Source: Cladopsammia gracilis (lineage: Eukaryota > Cnidaria > Anthozoa > Scleractinia > Dendrophylliidae). Taken from it: DNA of 64,000 nucleotides. Location of the stretch: contig JAJGOT010000703.1 in the NCBI GenBank assembly GCA_022457155.1, positions 272,110 through 336,109 of the forward strand, given 5' to 3'. Below the pieces are notes generated by a model, which worked only from the letters and a program-made list of their open reading frames with translations, made no database searches and was not told the DNA's origin. This document shows positions 1 to 9,975 of the stretch, one piece after another (the first letter of the stretch is position 1; each line of letters begins with the position of its first letter). Made by a program: the position numbers and the translations under genes.

Positions 1-2082
1 GTTTATTGTCAGTTGTTAATGCTTCAGTGGTTGATTGATGAATGGAGGTGAGAATGGCCAGGCCAGTTCCTTTTATACCGGAACTTCCTGTTTAACATTG
101 ATTTGAGACATAATGCTTTAATGACTTACAATAACGACATAGTAATTAATGGCCTAAGTCCTCTATGCTAATCCAAAATGTTCCAGTTAACAGTTTGATC
201 AGTAAGAAATTTTACTCTTGTTGTGTTAGAAATGAATATACATCATGTACATAATAATTATTCATACCAAACTTATGCAATAAAATGTTCATACTGTACC
301 ATTACAAATTTGTACTGACCATTCATGAAAAATAATTATTGAGACTGAGTGAAAAAAGGCCTATTCATGCAAATTTCATTACTGATTAATAATTGACTCA
401 GTTAAATATGAAGATGAGCCTATTAGTCTATTCTGATTGGCTTTTACATGACTTGTATTCTCGGAAATCATACTCTAGTCATACATGACATGTATATCCT
501 GTCTTTCACTCTCATATTTTTAACATTAAGCTAATTCCTAAGCTATTCAAAGTCTGGTATTGTAAACCAGTGAACATAACAATTATTGATTACCTCGATT
601 ACTATCAGAAATATTTGGGATATCAAGTTTTTAGTTGTGAGACCAGCAAGATTTTATTTCAAAGATCAAAATTATTGAAGAAAAAAAGGGGAAAGCCAAC
701 AAAATGAAATAAATCATCTAGTATCCCTTAAACATTTCATCGGCGTTTAACTCGGTTAAAGCTTCTAAATTACAACAAAAAGTTAAAAACACACATTGTT
801 TCTGAGTAAATTAAATTTTTGTTGATGTCATATGTCATCAAACTTTACAGTGCAACAATGGAAAAAGGCAACAAAACTTATACATGTGATAGTTTTATTT
901 TTCAATCAAGTTACAGTTGAACCGCTATAAAGAAGCCCAGCTGAATCCTCAGGGAACTGACAAGTGGCTGCTTAATGGGGGTTGGACACTTGATCTCCTT
1001 GGGTTTTGTCAGAAATTAACATAATGTGCAGCATAAACGTCACTTCATTTGAATATAACATTTTTGATAGTTGGAGGCTTGTCACAACTGTTGAACATAA
1101 TACAGCCTGTGTTCAAACTGTGATTCCAAGCTGGTAATTTCGAAGTTCATGTCCTCAAAAGACAAAGCCGAAACTGGCAGTTTCAACTTAAAAGTGATCC
1201 ACTTTATTTTCCGCTTGTGTGGCCACTTTACACATCAGAAGTTCAAACATTTTAAGGAAGGGTGCTTATTGGAGGGGAGGGGATTCTTTGTTCTTTTTTG
1301 ACAAAAACATGCAAGTGCGAAGAAGACCAGATTTTTTGCATTTTTCCTCATGTGAAAGATGCAAAAAAAAAAAAAAATGGGGGGTCACCAACTTTGCTTA
1401 CAAGACTGGATATGGCCACAAATACATGTATCTGTTTGTCTAAAAATATTGCAAATGAATCTCTGAAATGCAACTCTTTACGTCAAATTTTATATCTGCT
1501 GGTCTGTTAAGCAAATTCATTCAACCAGTGATGTCCCTTAAAAGGAAAGCTAATCTTTAAACTACAAGCATTTGCAAACTCAAACAGCTTCAAGTTGGTT
1601 GGATTTGATATCGACAAGTAGAAAAAAAGACAGCCTAAAATTCCGACATTGATATTTTTATTCACTTTTTTTACAATCTGTCGAGAGTAAAAAAAGAAAA
1701 TCATCTATCAGAAAAAAATTGGGGGTCACCCACCTTCCAAGCAAATTAAATCTCAGGAAAATTAACGCAACAACTACCAGCCTGTTTTGTGCTTAGAGAT
1801 ATTTTCTTACAGGAGTGCTCATGCATGATGTAGTATGGCATTGTGACATAAATTGCGTGTGCAGTAAGGATGCGCATGTATAACCAATGAGCGCGAATGT
1901 TCTGAAAAGGTGTGGTTTCTTAATAGGGGTTCTATTTACAGCATTTATACTGATAATCAATTTGAGTCTTTGACAACTACTGGCCTCAGTTAACAGAGGG
2001 GCACTTAATAGAGGTTCAACTGCAATAAATCATTCATCTTAAAAAAACTGAGATATTATTGGTATGAAATGCCAACAGTGAA

Positions 2083-2259
2083 CAGGGTTGTCCCTAACAG
2101 CCGGCAGCCGGCAGAATTAACCGGCTACTTCGGTTGTTTGTGCCGGCTACTTTTGTGATAAATATATCTTTTTAAAGACAAATTATTTGTTTCTTTACTG
2201 GTGCTATCCGGCTACTTAGAAATTTTTGCCAGCTACTTGAAAAGTTGTGGACAACCCTG
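2083..2259. mobile_element. 177-bp TIR element (MITE) inserted in unit 1
   Basis: The ends are inverted repeats (CAGGGTTGTCC at the left, GGACAACCCTG at the right). AGTGAA flanks both sides (2077-2082 and 2260-2265). The homologous position in unit 2 (about 18314-18330) carries AGTGAA once with no insert, so this is a filled/empty-site pair. No coding capacity; the interior repeats a CCGGCTACTT-like motif. The terminal CAGGG resembles hAT elements, but these duplicate 8 bp, so the superfamily is left open. Confidence 0.85.
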
Positions 2260-2339
2260 AGTGAAAGAACATTAATATTTGACTCACTACAGTGTAATGA
2301 TGTTCCTAGAGCTCCACTGAGTAATTAACATCTCCTTAG

Positions 2340-2694
2340 ACTGAGACATTTAAAGCTCATATTACCACGACCTGCAAAGGAAGAAGACATTAAAGGTATT
2401 AATATTATTTTTTGACTATTTGTAAACTTATAATAAGCATTAATATTTACTGTCAATTTTTTTTTTTGTTTCACAGCGGTTGAATGCTGCCATTTTGAAA
2501 GTGCAGGGGCAAACTTGTCCAATTACAGACAGTGTTTGTGTCAGAAATCCAATGGCAAACATTTTGTTTGCACTTTAACTTTTGACATGGCTGAAAAAAC
2601 TTCAGAAACCTGCCGGAAAAGATTAATATATTCATCAATTTTGAGAGATGCAGCAAAGCTGAGGACTAGTTTTAAAGCCCTGGTTCTAATTTAA
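2340..2694 (+). pseudogene. Splice-bounded decayed exon pair, unit 1 copy
   Basis: A 56-nt segment (2340-2395) follows an acceptor-like CTCCTTAG and ends at AAAG|GTATTA. In the fitting phase it reads LRHLKLILPRPAKEEDIK. After an intron-like 81 bases ending in a strong T-rich tract and TTTCACAG (2476), a second open segment (2477-2694) continues in phase for about 72 codons to TAA. The same pair occurs in units 2 and 3, but with frame-changing indels there, so the gene is probably dead. Product not recognised. Two further segments downstream (3227-3381, 3643-3731) look similar. Without RNA evidence this could still be chance splice-like sequence inside a duplicated non-coding block. Confidence 0.3.
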
Positions 2695-3226
2695 AAATTG
2701 AACTGAAAATTGGAGAAAATTAAATATATAACGTTCAGTGAGATACATTATTTTATCAGTTGATGAGATGTCGAAAGGCAGCCTCAGTGGGGTATGTGAA
2801 AATAAATGGAAATTATTTTGAATATTCATTAACTAACTAATCTTCAACATTTAAAGTAGAATGGATAAAAAATAAACATAAACAACAAATTATTGTTGCT
2901 AGGCTCTAGGCTGCATTGAAATGCTTCAAATTTACCATGTCAGGAACATGGATTTTTAGTTATTGTTTTTTTGAAATATTTATCTTGAGGTGTGTTTATC
3001 TTTAACAATTATATTGTTGTTGTCAAAAAGTTTAACGAAAAAGATAAAAGCATGGCGCAAGAGTTAAAGACTATAAAATTATATTACTTCCCTACAAATG
3101 AAATTCACTAATTTTGGATTATTGGGCTAATACATGTGAGTGCTTCATGTTTATAATTTACTTCAATCTCCATTGGCTTCTTCTAATCTACAGAAATATG
3201 CTACTTCAAAGTTAATTTTATTACAG

Positions 3227-3731
3227 CTGACATAGAGATGAAAATTAAAGCAAAATTTAAAACAATACTGAAATATAATGCAAAAAAGTTTACTCTTTAT
3301 CCCTATTCCTGCATTCATGTTTGTATTTTAGAGATAGAGTTTAATAATAATACCTGTATTAAGTGTCCAAATTCAAGATAATTCTGACATGAATATTGAT
3401 CAGGGTAATTTTCCTGAGGTGTACCATAAACATAAACAGTATTTATTTATTTATTTATTAATTGCGGAAAAACATGTAAATCATGTTGTTGCCAAATTAA
3501 AACAGAACTGTGGTATCAAGCCAGGAGCAAAATCAAAACTCTCTTTTGAAAAAAATACAATATTTTGAAGATCTTCAAACATGCTTATTTAAGTCATTAA
3601 GTGGCAATTGACTTTGCTCAGAGAACATTTTTCTAAGCCCAGATCGAAACAAAATGAAAGGAATTACTTCAAACAAATATGATAAATTTGGTCTCTATGA
3701 CCTACACATGACAAAACGTTTTACGTTGTAA
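3227..3731 (+). pseudogene. Further exon-like remnants, unit 1 copy
   Basis: Segment 3227-3381 follows TTTTATTACAG and is open for about 51 codons from DIEMKIKAKFKTILKYN. Segment 3643-3731 follows TCTAAGCCCAG and reads RNKMKGITSNKYDKFG and onward to TAA. Both need the same incoming phase (two leftover bases). Units 2 and 3 have the same segments with altered lengths; in unit 3 (45745-46063) the second stays open much longer. They may belong to the same lost plus-strand gene as 2340-2694. Function unknown, and the coding nature is inferred only from acceptor-like signals and openness. Confidence 0.22.
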
Positions 3732-3827
3732 AGATCAAAAGAATACAAGCTTAGATAATTCAGAGTGACAACAAAAACAGTCTAAAATAGTGTTTATTTT
3801 ACAAAAAAAAATATCTTTTTTAACAAT

Positions 3828-4011
3828 AGGCCATTTGCACGATGACGTCATATGAACTACAACTACCAGAATCCTTCATTTTTTGTTTTGTAGTGCAAAT
3901 TAGGGCTATTGTTATTGAAACCGCACTGGGATTACAAAATTTAAATAAGAAAGGAAAAACGAAATGAATTCTGGAAGTTGTAGTCAAATGACGCCATCGT
4001 GCAAATGGCCT
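3828..4011. mobile_element. 184-bp TIR element (MITE) inserted in unit 1
   Basis: Terminal inverted repeats of about 25 bp (AGGCCATTTGCAC at the left; GTGCAAATGGCCT at the right) enclose AT-rich sequence without coding capacity. AT flanks both ends (3826-3827, 4012-4013). The empty site in unit 2 near 19894 reads AACAATTGTC with a single AT, and unit 3 also lacks the insert. A 2-bp duplication with a long TIR fits a Tc1/mariner-type or similar non-autonomous element. Confidence 0.8.
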
Positions 4012-4220
4012 ATTGTCAAAAGTCCACTGTAAGTAAACCTATTACTTTAACTTTAACCTATTACTTTAACTTATTCTAATATTATTAACAACATGCCCAC
4101 ACTTGCAAAAAAATAATAACAAGACAGGGGTACTAAAGCATCTTAAAACAATTAAAACATACAAATAGCTTTTGAAATGTCATCCAAGGAAAGTAAGCTT
4201 AATATGATTAAACTACACTA

Positions 4221-5515
4221 TAAATATGTATATCGTAGCAGTATTAAATGTGCATGTATGCCGTCACGGTCACTCGGTATTAAATATGTATTGTAGCAGT
4301 AATGTGCATGTATGCCTTCACGGTCACTCGGTATTAAATATGTATATTGTAGCAGTAATGTGCATGTATTCCTTCACGGTCACTCGGTATTAAATATGTA
4401 TATTGTAGCAGTAATGTGCATGTATGCCTTCACGGTCACTCGGTATTAAATATGTATATTGTAGCAGTAATGTGCATGTATTCCTTTGCGGTCACGTGGT
4501 ATTAAATATGTATATTGTAGCAGTAATGTGCATGTATTCCTTCAGGGTCACGTGGTATTAAATATGTATATTGTAGCAGTAATGTGCATGTATGCCTTCA
4601 CGGTCACTCGGTATTAAATATGTATATTGTAGCAGTAATGTGCATGTATTCCTTTGCGGTCACGTGGTATTAAATATGTATATTGTAGCAGTAATGTGCA
4701 TGTATGCCTTCACGGTCACTCGGTATTAAATATGTATATTGTAGCAGTAATGTGCATGTATTCCTTTGCGGTCACGTGGTATTAAATATGTATATTGTAG
4801 CAGTAATGTGCATGTATTCCTTCACGGTCACGTGGTATTAAATATGTATATTGTAGCAGTAATGTGCATGTATTCCTTCACGGTCACGTTGTATTAAATA
4901 TGTATATTGTAGCAGTAATGTGCATGTATGCCTTCACGGTCACTCGGTATTAAATATGTATATTGTAGCAGTAATGTGCATGTATGCCTTCACGGTCACT
5001 CGGTATTAAATATGTATATTGTAGCAGTAATGTGCATGTATTCCTTTGCGGTCACGTGGTATTAAATATGTATATTGTAGCAGTAATGTGCATGTATGCC
5101 TTCACGGTCACTTGGTATTAAATATGTATATTGTAGCAGTAATGTGCATGTATTCCTTCACGGTCACTCGGTATTAAATATGTATATTGTAGCAGTAATG
5201 TGCATGTATGCCTTCACGGTCACTTGGTATTAAATATGTATATTGTAGCAGTAATGTGCATGTATTCCTTCACGGTCACGTGGTATTAAATATGTATATT
5301 GTAGCAGTAATGTGCATGTATGCCTTCACGGTCACTCGGTATTAAATATGTATATTGTAGCAGTAATGTGCATGTATGCCTTCACGGTCACGTGGTATTA
5401 AATATGTATATTGTAGCAGTAATGTGCATGTATGCCTTCACGGTCACTCGGTATTAAATATGTATATTGTAGCAGTAATGTGCATGTATTCCTTCATGGT
5501 CAATCGGTATTAAAT
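4221..5515. repeat. 56-bp minisatellite, about 23 copies
   Basis: The unit starts TATTAAATATGTATATTGTA, continues through GCAGTAATGTGCATGTAT and ends in a variable GGTCAC(TC/GT/TT)GG. Variation is concentrated at three places: TATGCC versus TATTCC, TTCACGG versus TTTGCGG, and CACTCGG, CACGTGG or CACTTGG. The CACGTGG version creates a CACGTG E-box. The array ends about 70 bp beyond the stop codon of the minus-strand gene at 5585-7219. The same repeat is at 47196-48794 with 56417-56505 (about 29 copies), and as a single copy near 20083-20150. Confidence 0.95.
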
Positions 5516-5584
5516 CCCAGTTACTTTGTTTAGATGATATTTATTTGGTTTTCTTATTTAAAAATGAATGTTCAGTTGTAAGTT

Positions 5585-7219
5585 TTAAACAACAATTACC
5601 TTGGAGTTTTTATGTTCATCCTTAAAACACACAGCAATCTGACCCTCCATGGTCACTGTCATCCCTACCATCCTGCTCCAAACCTTTTCTTCATCCAGCT
5701 GAATCCTTCGTACCAATTCACCACTGGTGGTGAATATCGCCACCCTCAGGCGGCCTGTCCCTCGTTCAACACCAGCGACGACAACATGTTCACCTGCCGG
5801 ATGGCAAGCTATGAGACAACAGAAATCTCCTTCGATGTTGAATTTGTTCAGGTGTTGTCCCTCCACAGCGAATAAGTGAACACTGGAATCACCCCTGTCC
5901 ATTACCATGACGCGGCCATCATTAGCAGCAGTGATATCTCTTGCATCCTTGATCTTTCCCAAGTCAAAAGTACAAAGAAATTTCCCGCTCTGCTCGTACA
6001 CATCAACCACATTATCAACACTCAATACCAGTACTTTGCTGCCGCTAACTGTCAGTCTGCTGCCCCAGTCCCCTCTCCTCACAGGAAACTTGTGAAGTAG
6101 GTCAGCGGTGTCGTTGTACACCAGCACTTCCCGCACATATTCCTCAGCCCCAGGCTTCTCCAGTCTGACCAGTACATAGGTGTTGTTTTCCACGTCAGTG
6201 GCGACATCACAAATATCTAACTTTGTATCGGCGTCATCAGTTTGGGGATTAAAACAGAGATGAAAATCTCCGTTGCTGTCAAAAACCTTAAGGGTTTTAT
6301 CTCCATCGTCTGCTATAATGAACTGTCCGTGTGTGTTTGTAGTGATACCCCACGCATCCTTCAGCTTGTGCTCCTCTTCACCCTCCTGACCAAATGACCA
6401 TCGTACACAACAGCCTTTCATGCCGAGTTTACCCAATGTTTGGGCAACTCTTGTGTCGAGAAGTGGATTAATTTGCTCTCCTCTGATGTCAACACAAGGC
6501 CAGTTTTGGAGAATGCTCGATAGCTCTTTGTTGCCAAACCCATGAATGACGAATGTGACATCGTATATGGCGCGATTGAGAAGACAAACAGCTGAAATAA
6601 CTTCCCTACGTTCATCTTTGCTGAACCAGCCGCGTGGGCCTTTCTTGAGGTCGACAGTGAAACTTTGTTGGACAACTGGCAGGGAGTGCAGCTTCTCCAT
6701 GCACAGTCGGCAAGCCGGTAATGCGTCCACAGGATTGTCTACTGACTCCAGTATTGTCGCCATGACCCGGTATCTCATAGCTATGACGCGGTCAGACGTT
6801 TTGAGAGCTTCGTCATTGAACGCTTCTGTAGCTTTTTCACGAGAACGCTCGAATCTCTTCTTTGCATTAAAAAGCGCCCTCGTAGCTGATTCATCCAGAC
6901 CAGATAGCTCAAAGTTTCTTACCCTCTTGCTGAGTGACACTGTTTTCATGCCAGCATTTTTTAATGGCGAACTTCCCATGTATACTTTATCATACAAAAA
7001 GAGGAGCCCTTCTTCAAAAAAGTCTATGGCTGCCAATACATCTTTTCTCGCTAATCCATCTAACTTTCTTTTGACATCATCCATTTCTCGTACGATTAAC
7101 TCTCGAACTTTTTGGTCTGTCGCGTCGCCTTCTTTAAGCCTTTCTGCCGCTTTGTCTCTTCCTTTATTTACGAGCAAGCCGATGGTGGCTTTAAACACGG
7201 CTGTTACTATTGAAGACAT
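5585..7219 (-). CDS. Helical-domain/NHL-like beta-propeller protein, paralog A (544 aa)
   Basis: The start is placed at the Met of MSSIVTAVFKATIGLL (7217-7219) because this sequence is shared with both paralogs; the frame stays open to 7408 but the extra 63 residues are not conserved. Residues 1-75 form a predicted helical segment that is the most conserved part. Residues about 100-170 (ALFNAKKRFERSREKA and onward) look TPR-like, followed by a conserved region ending IYDVT. From about residue 265 there are repeated blade-like segments of NHL type (GITTNTHGQFIIADDGDKTL; VMDRGDSSVHLF) up to the C-terminus, fitting a six-bladed propeller. It lacks the Ala-rich linker of paralogs B and C and is the most diverged copy. 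No signal peptide or membrane segment is evident, so cytosolic location is inferred. No catalytic motif was seen; NHL propellers usually bind protein or RNA. Its last codons overlap a donor-like AAG|GTAATT, so a further exon is possible. Confidence 0.85.
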   Translation of the reverse strand: MSSIVTAVFKATIGLLVNKGRDKAAERLKEGDATDQKVRELIVREMDDVKRKLDGLARKDVLAAIDFFEEGLLFLYDKVYMGSSPLKNAGMKTVSLSKRVRNFELSGLDESATRALFNAKKRFERSREKATEAFNDEALKTSDRVIAMRYRVMATILESVDNPVDALPACRLCMEKLHSLPVVQQSFTVDLKKGPRGWFSKDERREVISAVCLLNRAIYDVTFVIHGFGNKELSSILQNWPCVDIRGEQINPLLDTRVAQTLGKLGMKGCCVRWSFGQEGEEEHKLKDAWGITTNTHGQFIIADDGDKTLKVFDSNGDFHLCFNPQTDDADTKLDICDVATDVENNTYVLVRLEKPGAEEYVREVLVYNDTADLLHKFPVRRGDWGSRLTVSGSKVLVLSVDNVVDVYEQSGKFLCTFDLGKIKDARDITAANDGRVMVMDRGDSSVHLFAVEGQHLNKFNIEGDFCCLIACHPAGEHVVVAGVERGTGRLRVAIFTTSGELVRRIQLDEEKVWSRMVGMTVTMEGQIAVCFKDEHKNSKVIVV

Positions 7220-7573
7220 GACTGTACGCTTTATAGAGTACTCTGTGACTGAACAACTGATCACTACTAGCGTGGGTGTGTTGTTAAACAGGGAAAAAAT
7301 TCCACACATTTCTGCCTTCAAATTAGACTTCGAAACAAAAGAATTAAACGTTATAGTTCGATGCCTCACAAGAGCGCTAGAAAGCAAGGTTAACTCTGAC
7401 GCAATCATGGTTCATCAGCATCTGTACGCAAATCTTGAAGACCGGGTACTGACCAACAATACAAACCCCTTTTAAGCAAAATTTAACGCTCAACTTTTAA
7501 GGTCGTGCTAGTTTTAAGTTGTTCTTTCTGGTAGTATCAATGGTTTTCTGTCAGAGCCGAAATTACAAATTAT

Positions 7574-8100
7574 GAATTAGTGACCTAACATGGAAAAGAC
7601 TGTTGACCCAAAACGGAGTATTGCGTCAATTGTGTTTGTTTTTATACAGGAAAAATTCTTTAACATGACGGACTTTGCGTAATTGGGCCGCTTGTTGATA
7701 TTTTCTGTAGCTGCTTTCCTAAAGAGCGCCCGGATAATTTCACTTTTCCTACACATGTTAGTTGCGTTAAGTACGGTGTCGGATAATCAAAGAAAGCACC
7801 GAATTTTTCGCAACAAAGACTTGTCCAATTTTGTTTTAAAACTGATAGGAATGACATGCGAGCAATATAACCATTAGTGACCTAAAACGTAGAAGTCTGT
7901 TGACCCATAACAGGGTATTGTATGTTATATTGATATTTTTTGGCAAGAAAATAGTTTTTAAAACGATTATTATTCACCTGGCTGAAACGTTTTTCAAGTT
8001 TCCTTTATTAACAAAGAATGAATATACTTCTTCTATATATATTTTGCTAGCCCATCTTAAACGATTCATATTAAGTGATACTGATATACAACCTCGTTTC
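7574..8100. repeat. Two copies of a ~330-bp repeat upstream of paralog A
   Basis: Copies begin at about 7574 and 7871 with TTAGTGACCTAA followed by CTGTTGACCC. Each contains the shared phrase TTTTCTGTAGCTGC or its remnants. The same repeat occurs about five times at 59826-61780 and once, truncated, at 24522-24610, always to the right (5' side) of the minus-strand propeller genes. Several copies carry ATTGCGTCAAT, which on the minus strand contains a bZIP-like TGACGCAA. No coding capacity is supported. Confidence 0.7.
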
Positions 8101-9884
8101 CAGAGTCTCTTTCTCCCGTTCCACAATGACTGTGCAAAGAACACGTCACTGCCTTAGCGCGTTTTTTACAATAATGATTCCAATGCGTGCACGTTAGTTT
8201 ACGGTTTGATGCTTGGGAGTATTGAGATAGTGTGAGCAGTCTAACGAAGAAGCGCGTTAACCTCCGAAAACAAGAATACACAGCACACTTAGCGTGCGAG
8301 TTCGCACGCAAATTCAATAGCGTGTCCACTGTGTGAAAAGACTAGAGTACCCAAAAATACAAATCGATGCCTACTTTGTACTTACTGTTGAAAAAAGACC
8401 GTATGTCAGAGTTTTCCAATTGTTGTTATTGGTTTTAGCTAAATCTTGTAACAGGCTGGTCTGTGTTTCCGACACTTTTTTAAGTGAATACAAATATAGC
8501 CGCAAAGTGGTCTTTCGAAGCCATGAATCTTTCACGGTTTATTTTTCCAAGTCCGGACCCGGGGTCAAAACAACTTTTCGAATTAAACGTTTTGCTGGAA
8601 GTATTCCCGCCATTATTATAATAAATTTTGAATGAAACATAAATTTAATCAAAGTTAACGACAGAAGTGATAATTTAGGAGGAGAGAAACAAATGAACCC
8701 TTTGAAATATTTGTTTTCAGTTTAAGTAAAAATGTTTCAATGTGCAGCACTCCTGAAACTCGAAAAGCCTTTGTTAAGTCACAAAATTGACAATCAGTCA
8801 AACAACTACCTATAAAACAATTTTATTCTTTTATTTTTATGAACCACTAGGGAGACACAGGTCTGAAAGTGGGGGTTCCTGACTCCCCTCCCGTTACCAT
8901 GGAAACCAATGATTGAGTTGTTGGGCTTGTTCAAAGCGAACAAACCTCAACCGACTTTCTCGGTTTTACACGGTAAATATTCACGATTTTTGGTGAAACA
9001 GAAGAAACATTCGGTAAGTCTAATTTAACAAAGCCATAAACAAATCGGTACATAATTTTCGGCAATTTACTCACTTTTCATTTTTCAGTTTTTACGAGGG
9101 GGAGGGGGAGGGGGGTCCGAACTTTGATTCAGGAAACACTGTTGAAGCGTTTTTGCGTAAAAAAAACTTGCACGTTATAATCCTTATTTAACGTCAGTTA
9201 AAGCAGAGCCGAGCGCCTGTTTCTATGAACGCCGGTCGGGCACTTTAGCGAGCAGAGATGAGCAGACCATAAGAGGGTACCCCCAAAACAATTACATTTT
9301 TTGAATATGCCTGGAATTCGTAAAAAAAATCAAACAGTTGAATAATGACATGCGAAACTGTCGATGCAAGAATTTCAGCGTCAAACAAATAGTAAAAATA
9401 AACCACAGGTCTGATAGCAGGGGTGGGGCAGGAGGGGGTCCGGACCCGTGGACCCTCCCCCTGGATCCGCCACTGTAATTAACGGTTGTAACAGTTCGTT
9501 GTTTCACTTTTGGATTTTTTTCAGTGTTTCTACAAAAGAATTCCCAAGATACGCCTGACAGGAATCTTAAAAGTGTTTGTACAAAAGAGTGCTAACAATG
9601 TTTATAGTGTTTGTTCACATGATTACACTCGTTTTGAAGGAGGGTCTCGAATTGTTATAGACCCAAAATTTAAATGTTAACTGTTATACAAAAAAATACA
9701 GATAAGTGTTACAATGCAGCCTTGATACTAAGTAAAATAGTAAAAATATAAACTAAGACTACAAGTGAAGTTATTGATGAATTCTGCCATTAACATGAAA
9801 TGCACGGCTATTTTTGCATTCCAGAGAGAAATTAGCTGACTCTGGAAGTTTTGTGTATCACACATTTTTAGTAAGAGGAGTTTC
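8101..9884. other. Gene-poor interval
   Basis: I see no supportable gene here. It contains a G-rich tract at about 9097-9117 and a CCCCCTGGATCCGCCACTG-type end near 9455-9475 that resembles the end of a dispersed DNA transposon. From about 9688 homology resumes with 63540-64000, at the far end of unit 3, so the duplicated block probably continues across this interval with later insertions. Confidence 0.5.
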
Positions 9885-9975
9885 CAGTCAGTTCCATTTC
9901 CAGTCAGTTCCATTTCCAGTCAGTTCCATTTCTAGTCAGTTCCATTTCCAGTCACTTCCATTTCCAGTCAGTCTC
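9885..9975. repeat. 16-bp tandem repeat, about five copies
   Basis: AGTCAGTTCCATTTCC is repeated with one or two substitutions. The equivalent position in the second copy (about 63735-63765) has only about one and a half units, so the array expanded here or contracted there. Confidence 0.85.

Larger units (their letters stand above)
100..8100. repeat. Segmental duplication unit 1 (left end probably outside window)
   Basis: Long stretches match, in the same order and orientation, the units at 13785-24610 and 39780-61780. Examples are the block near 150-240 (matches 16055-16140 and 42310-42390), the block near 1050-1140 (16970-17070, 43205-43310), the 2300-2760 block (18350-18830, 44210-44700), and the gene itself. 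Order here: non-coding block, 56-bp minisatellite, minus-strand propeller gene, 330-bp repeats. Outside the inserts and exon remnants listed separately, I see no gene in 1-4220. Boundaries are approximate, read by eye. Confidence 0.85.

Noticed and set aside
4221..5515. CRISPR-like appearance of regular repeats
   Set aside because: The whole 56-bp unit is repeated with point variants; there are no unique spacers, no cas genes, and the window is clearly animal DNA.
6546..7475. 309-codon plus-strand frame opposite paralog A
   Set aside because: It lies antisense to the conserved propeller gene. Similar but shorter antisense frames occur opposite B (21201-21761) and C (57605-57988), where the sense protein is conserved; this is a codon-usage shadow.
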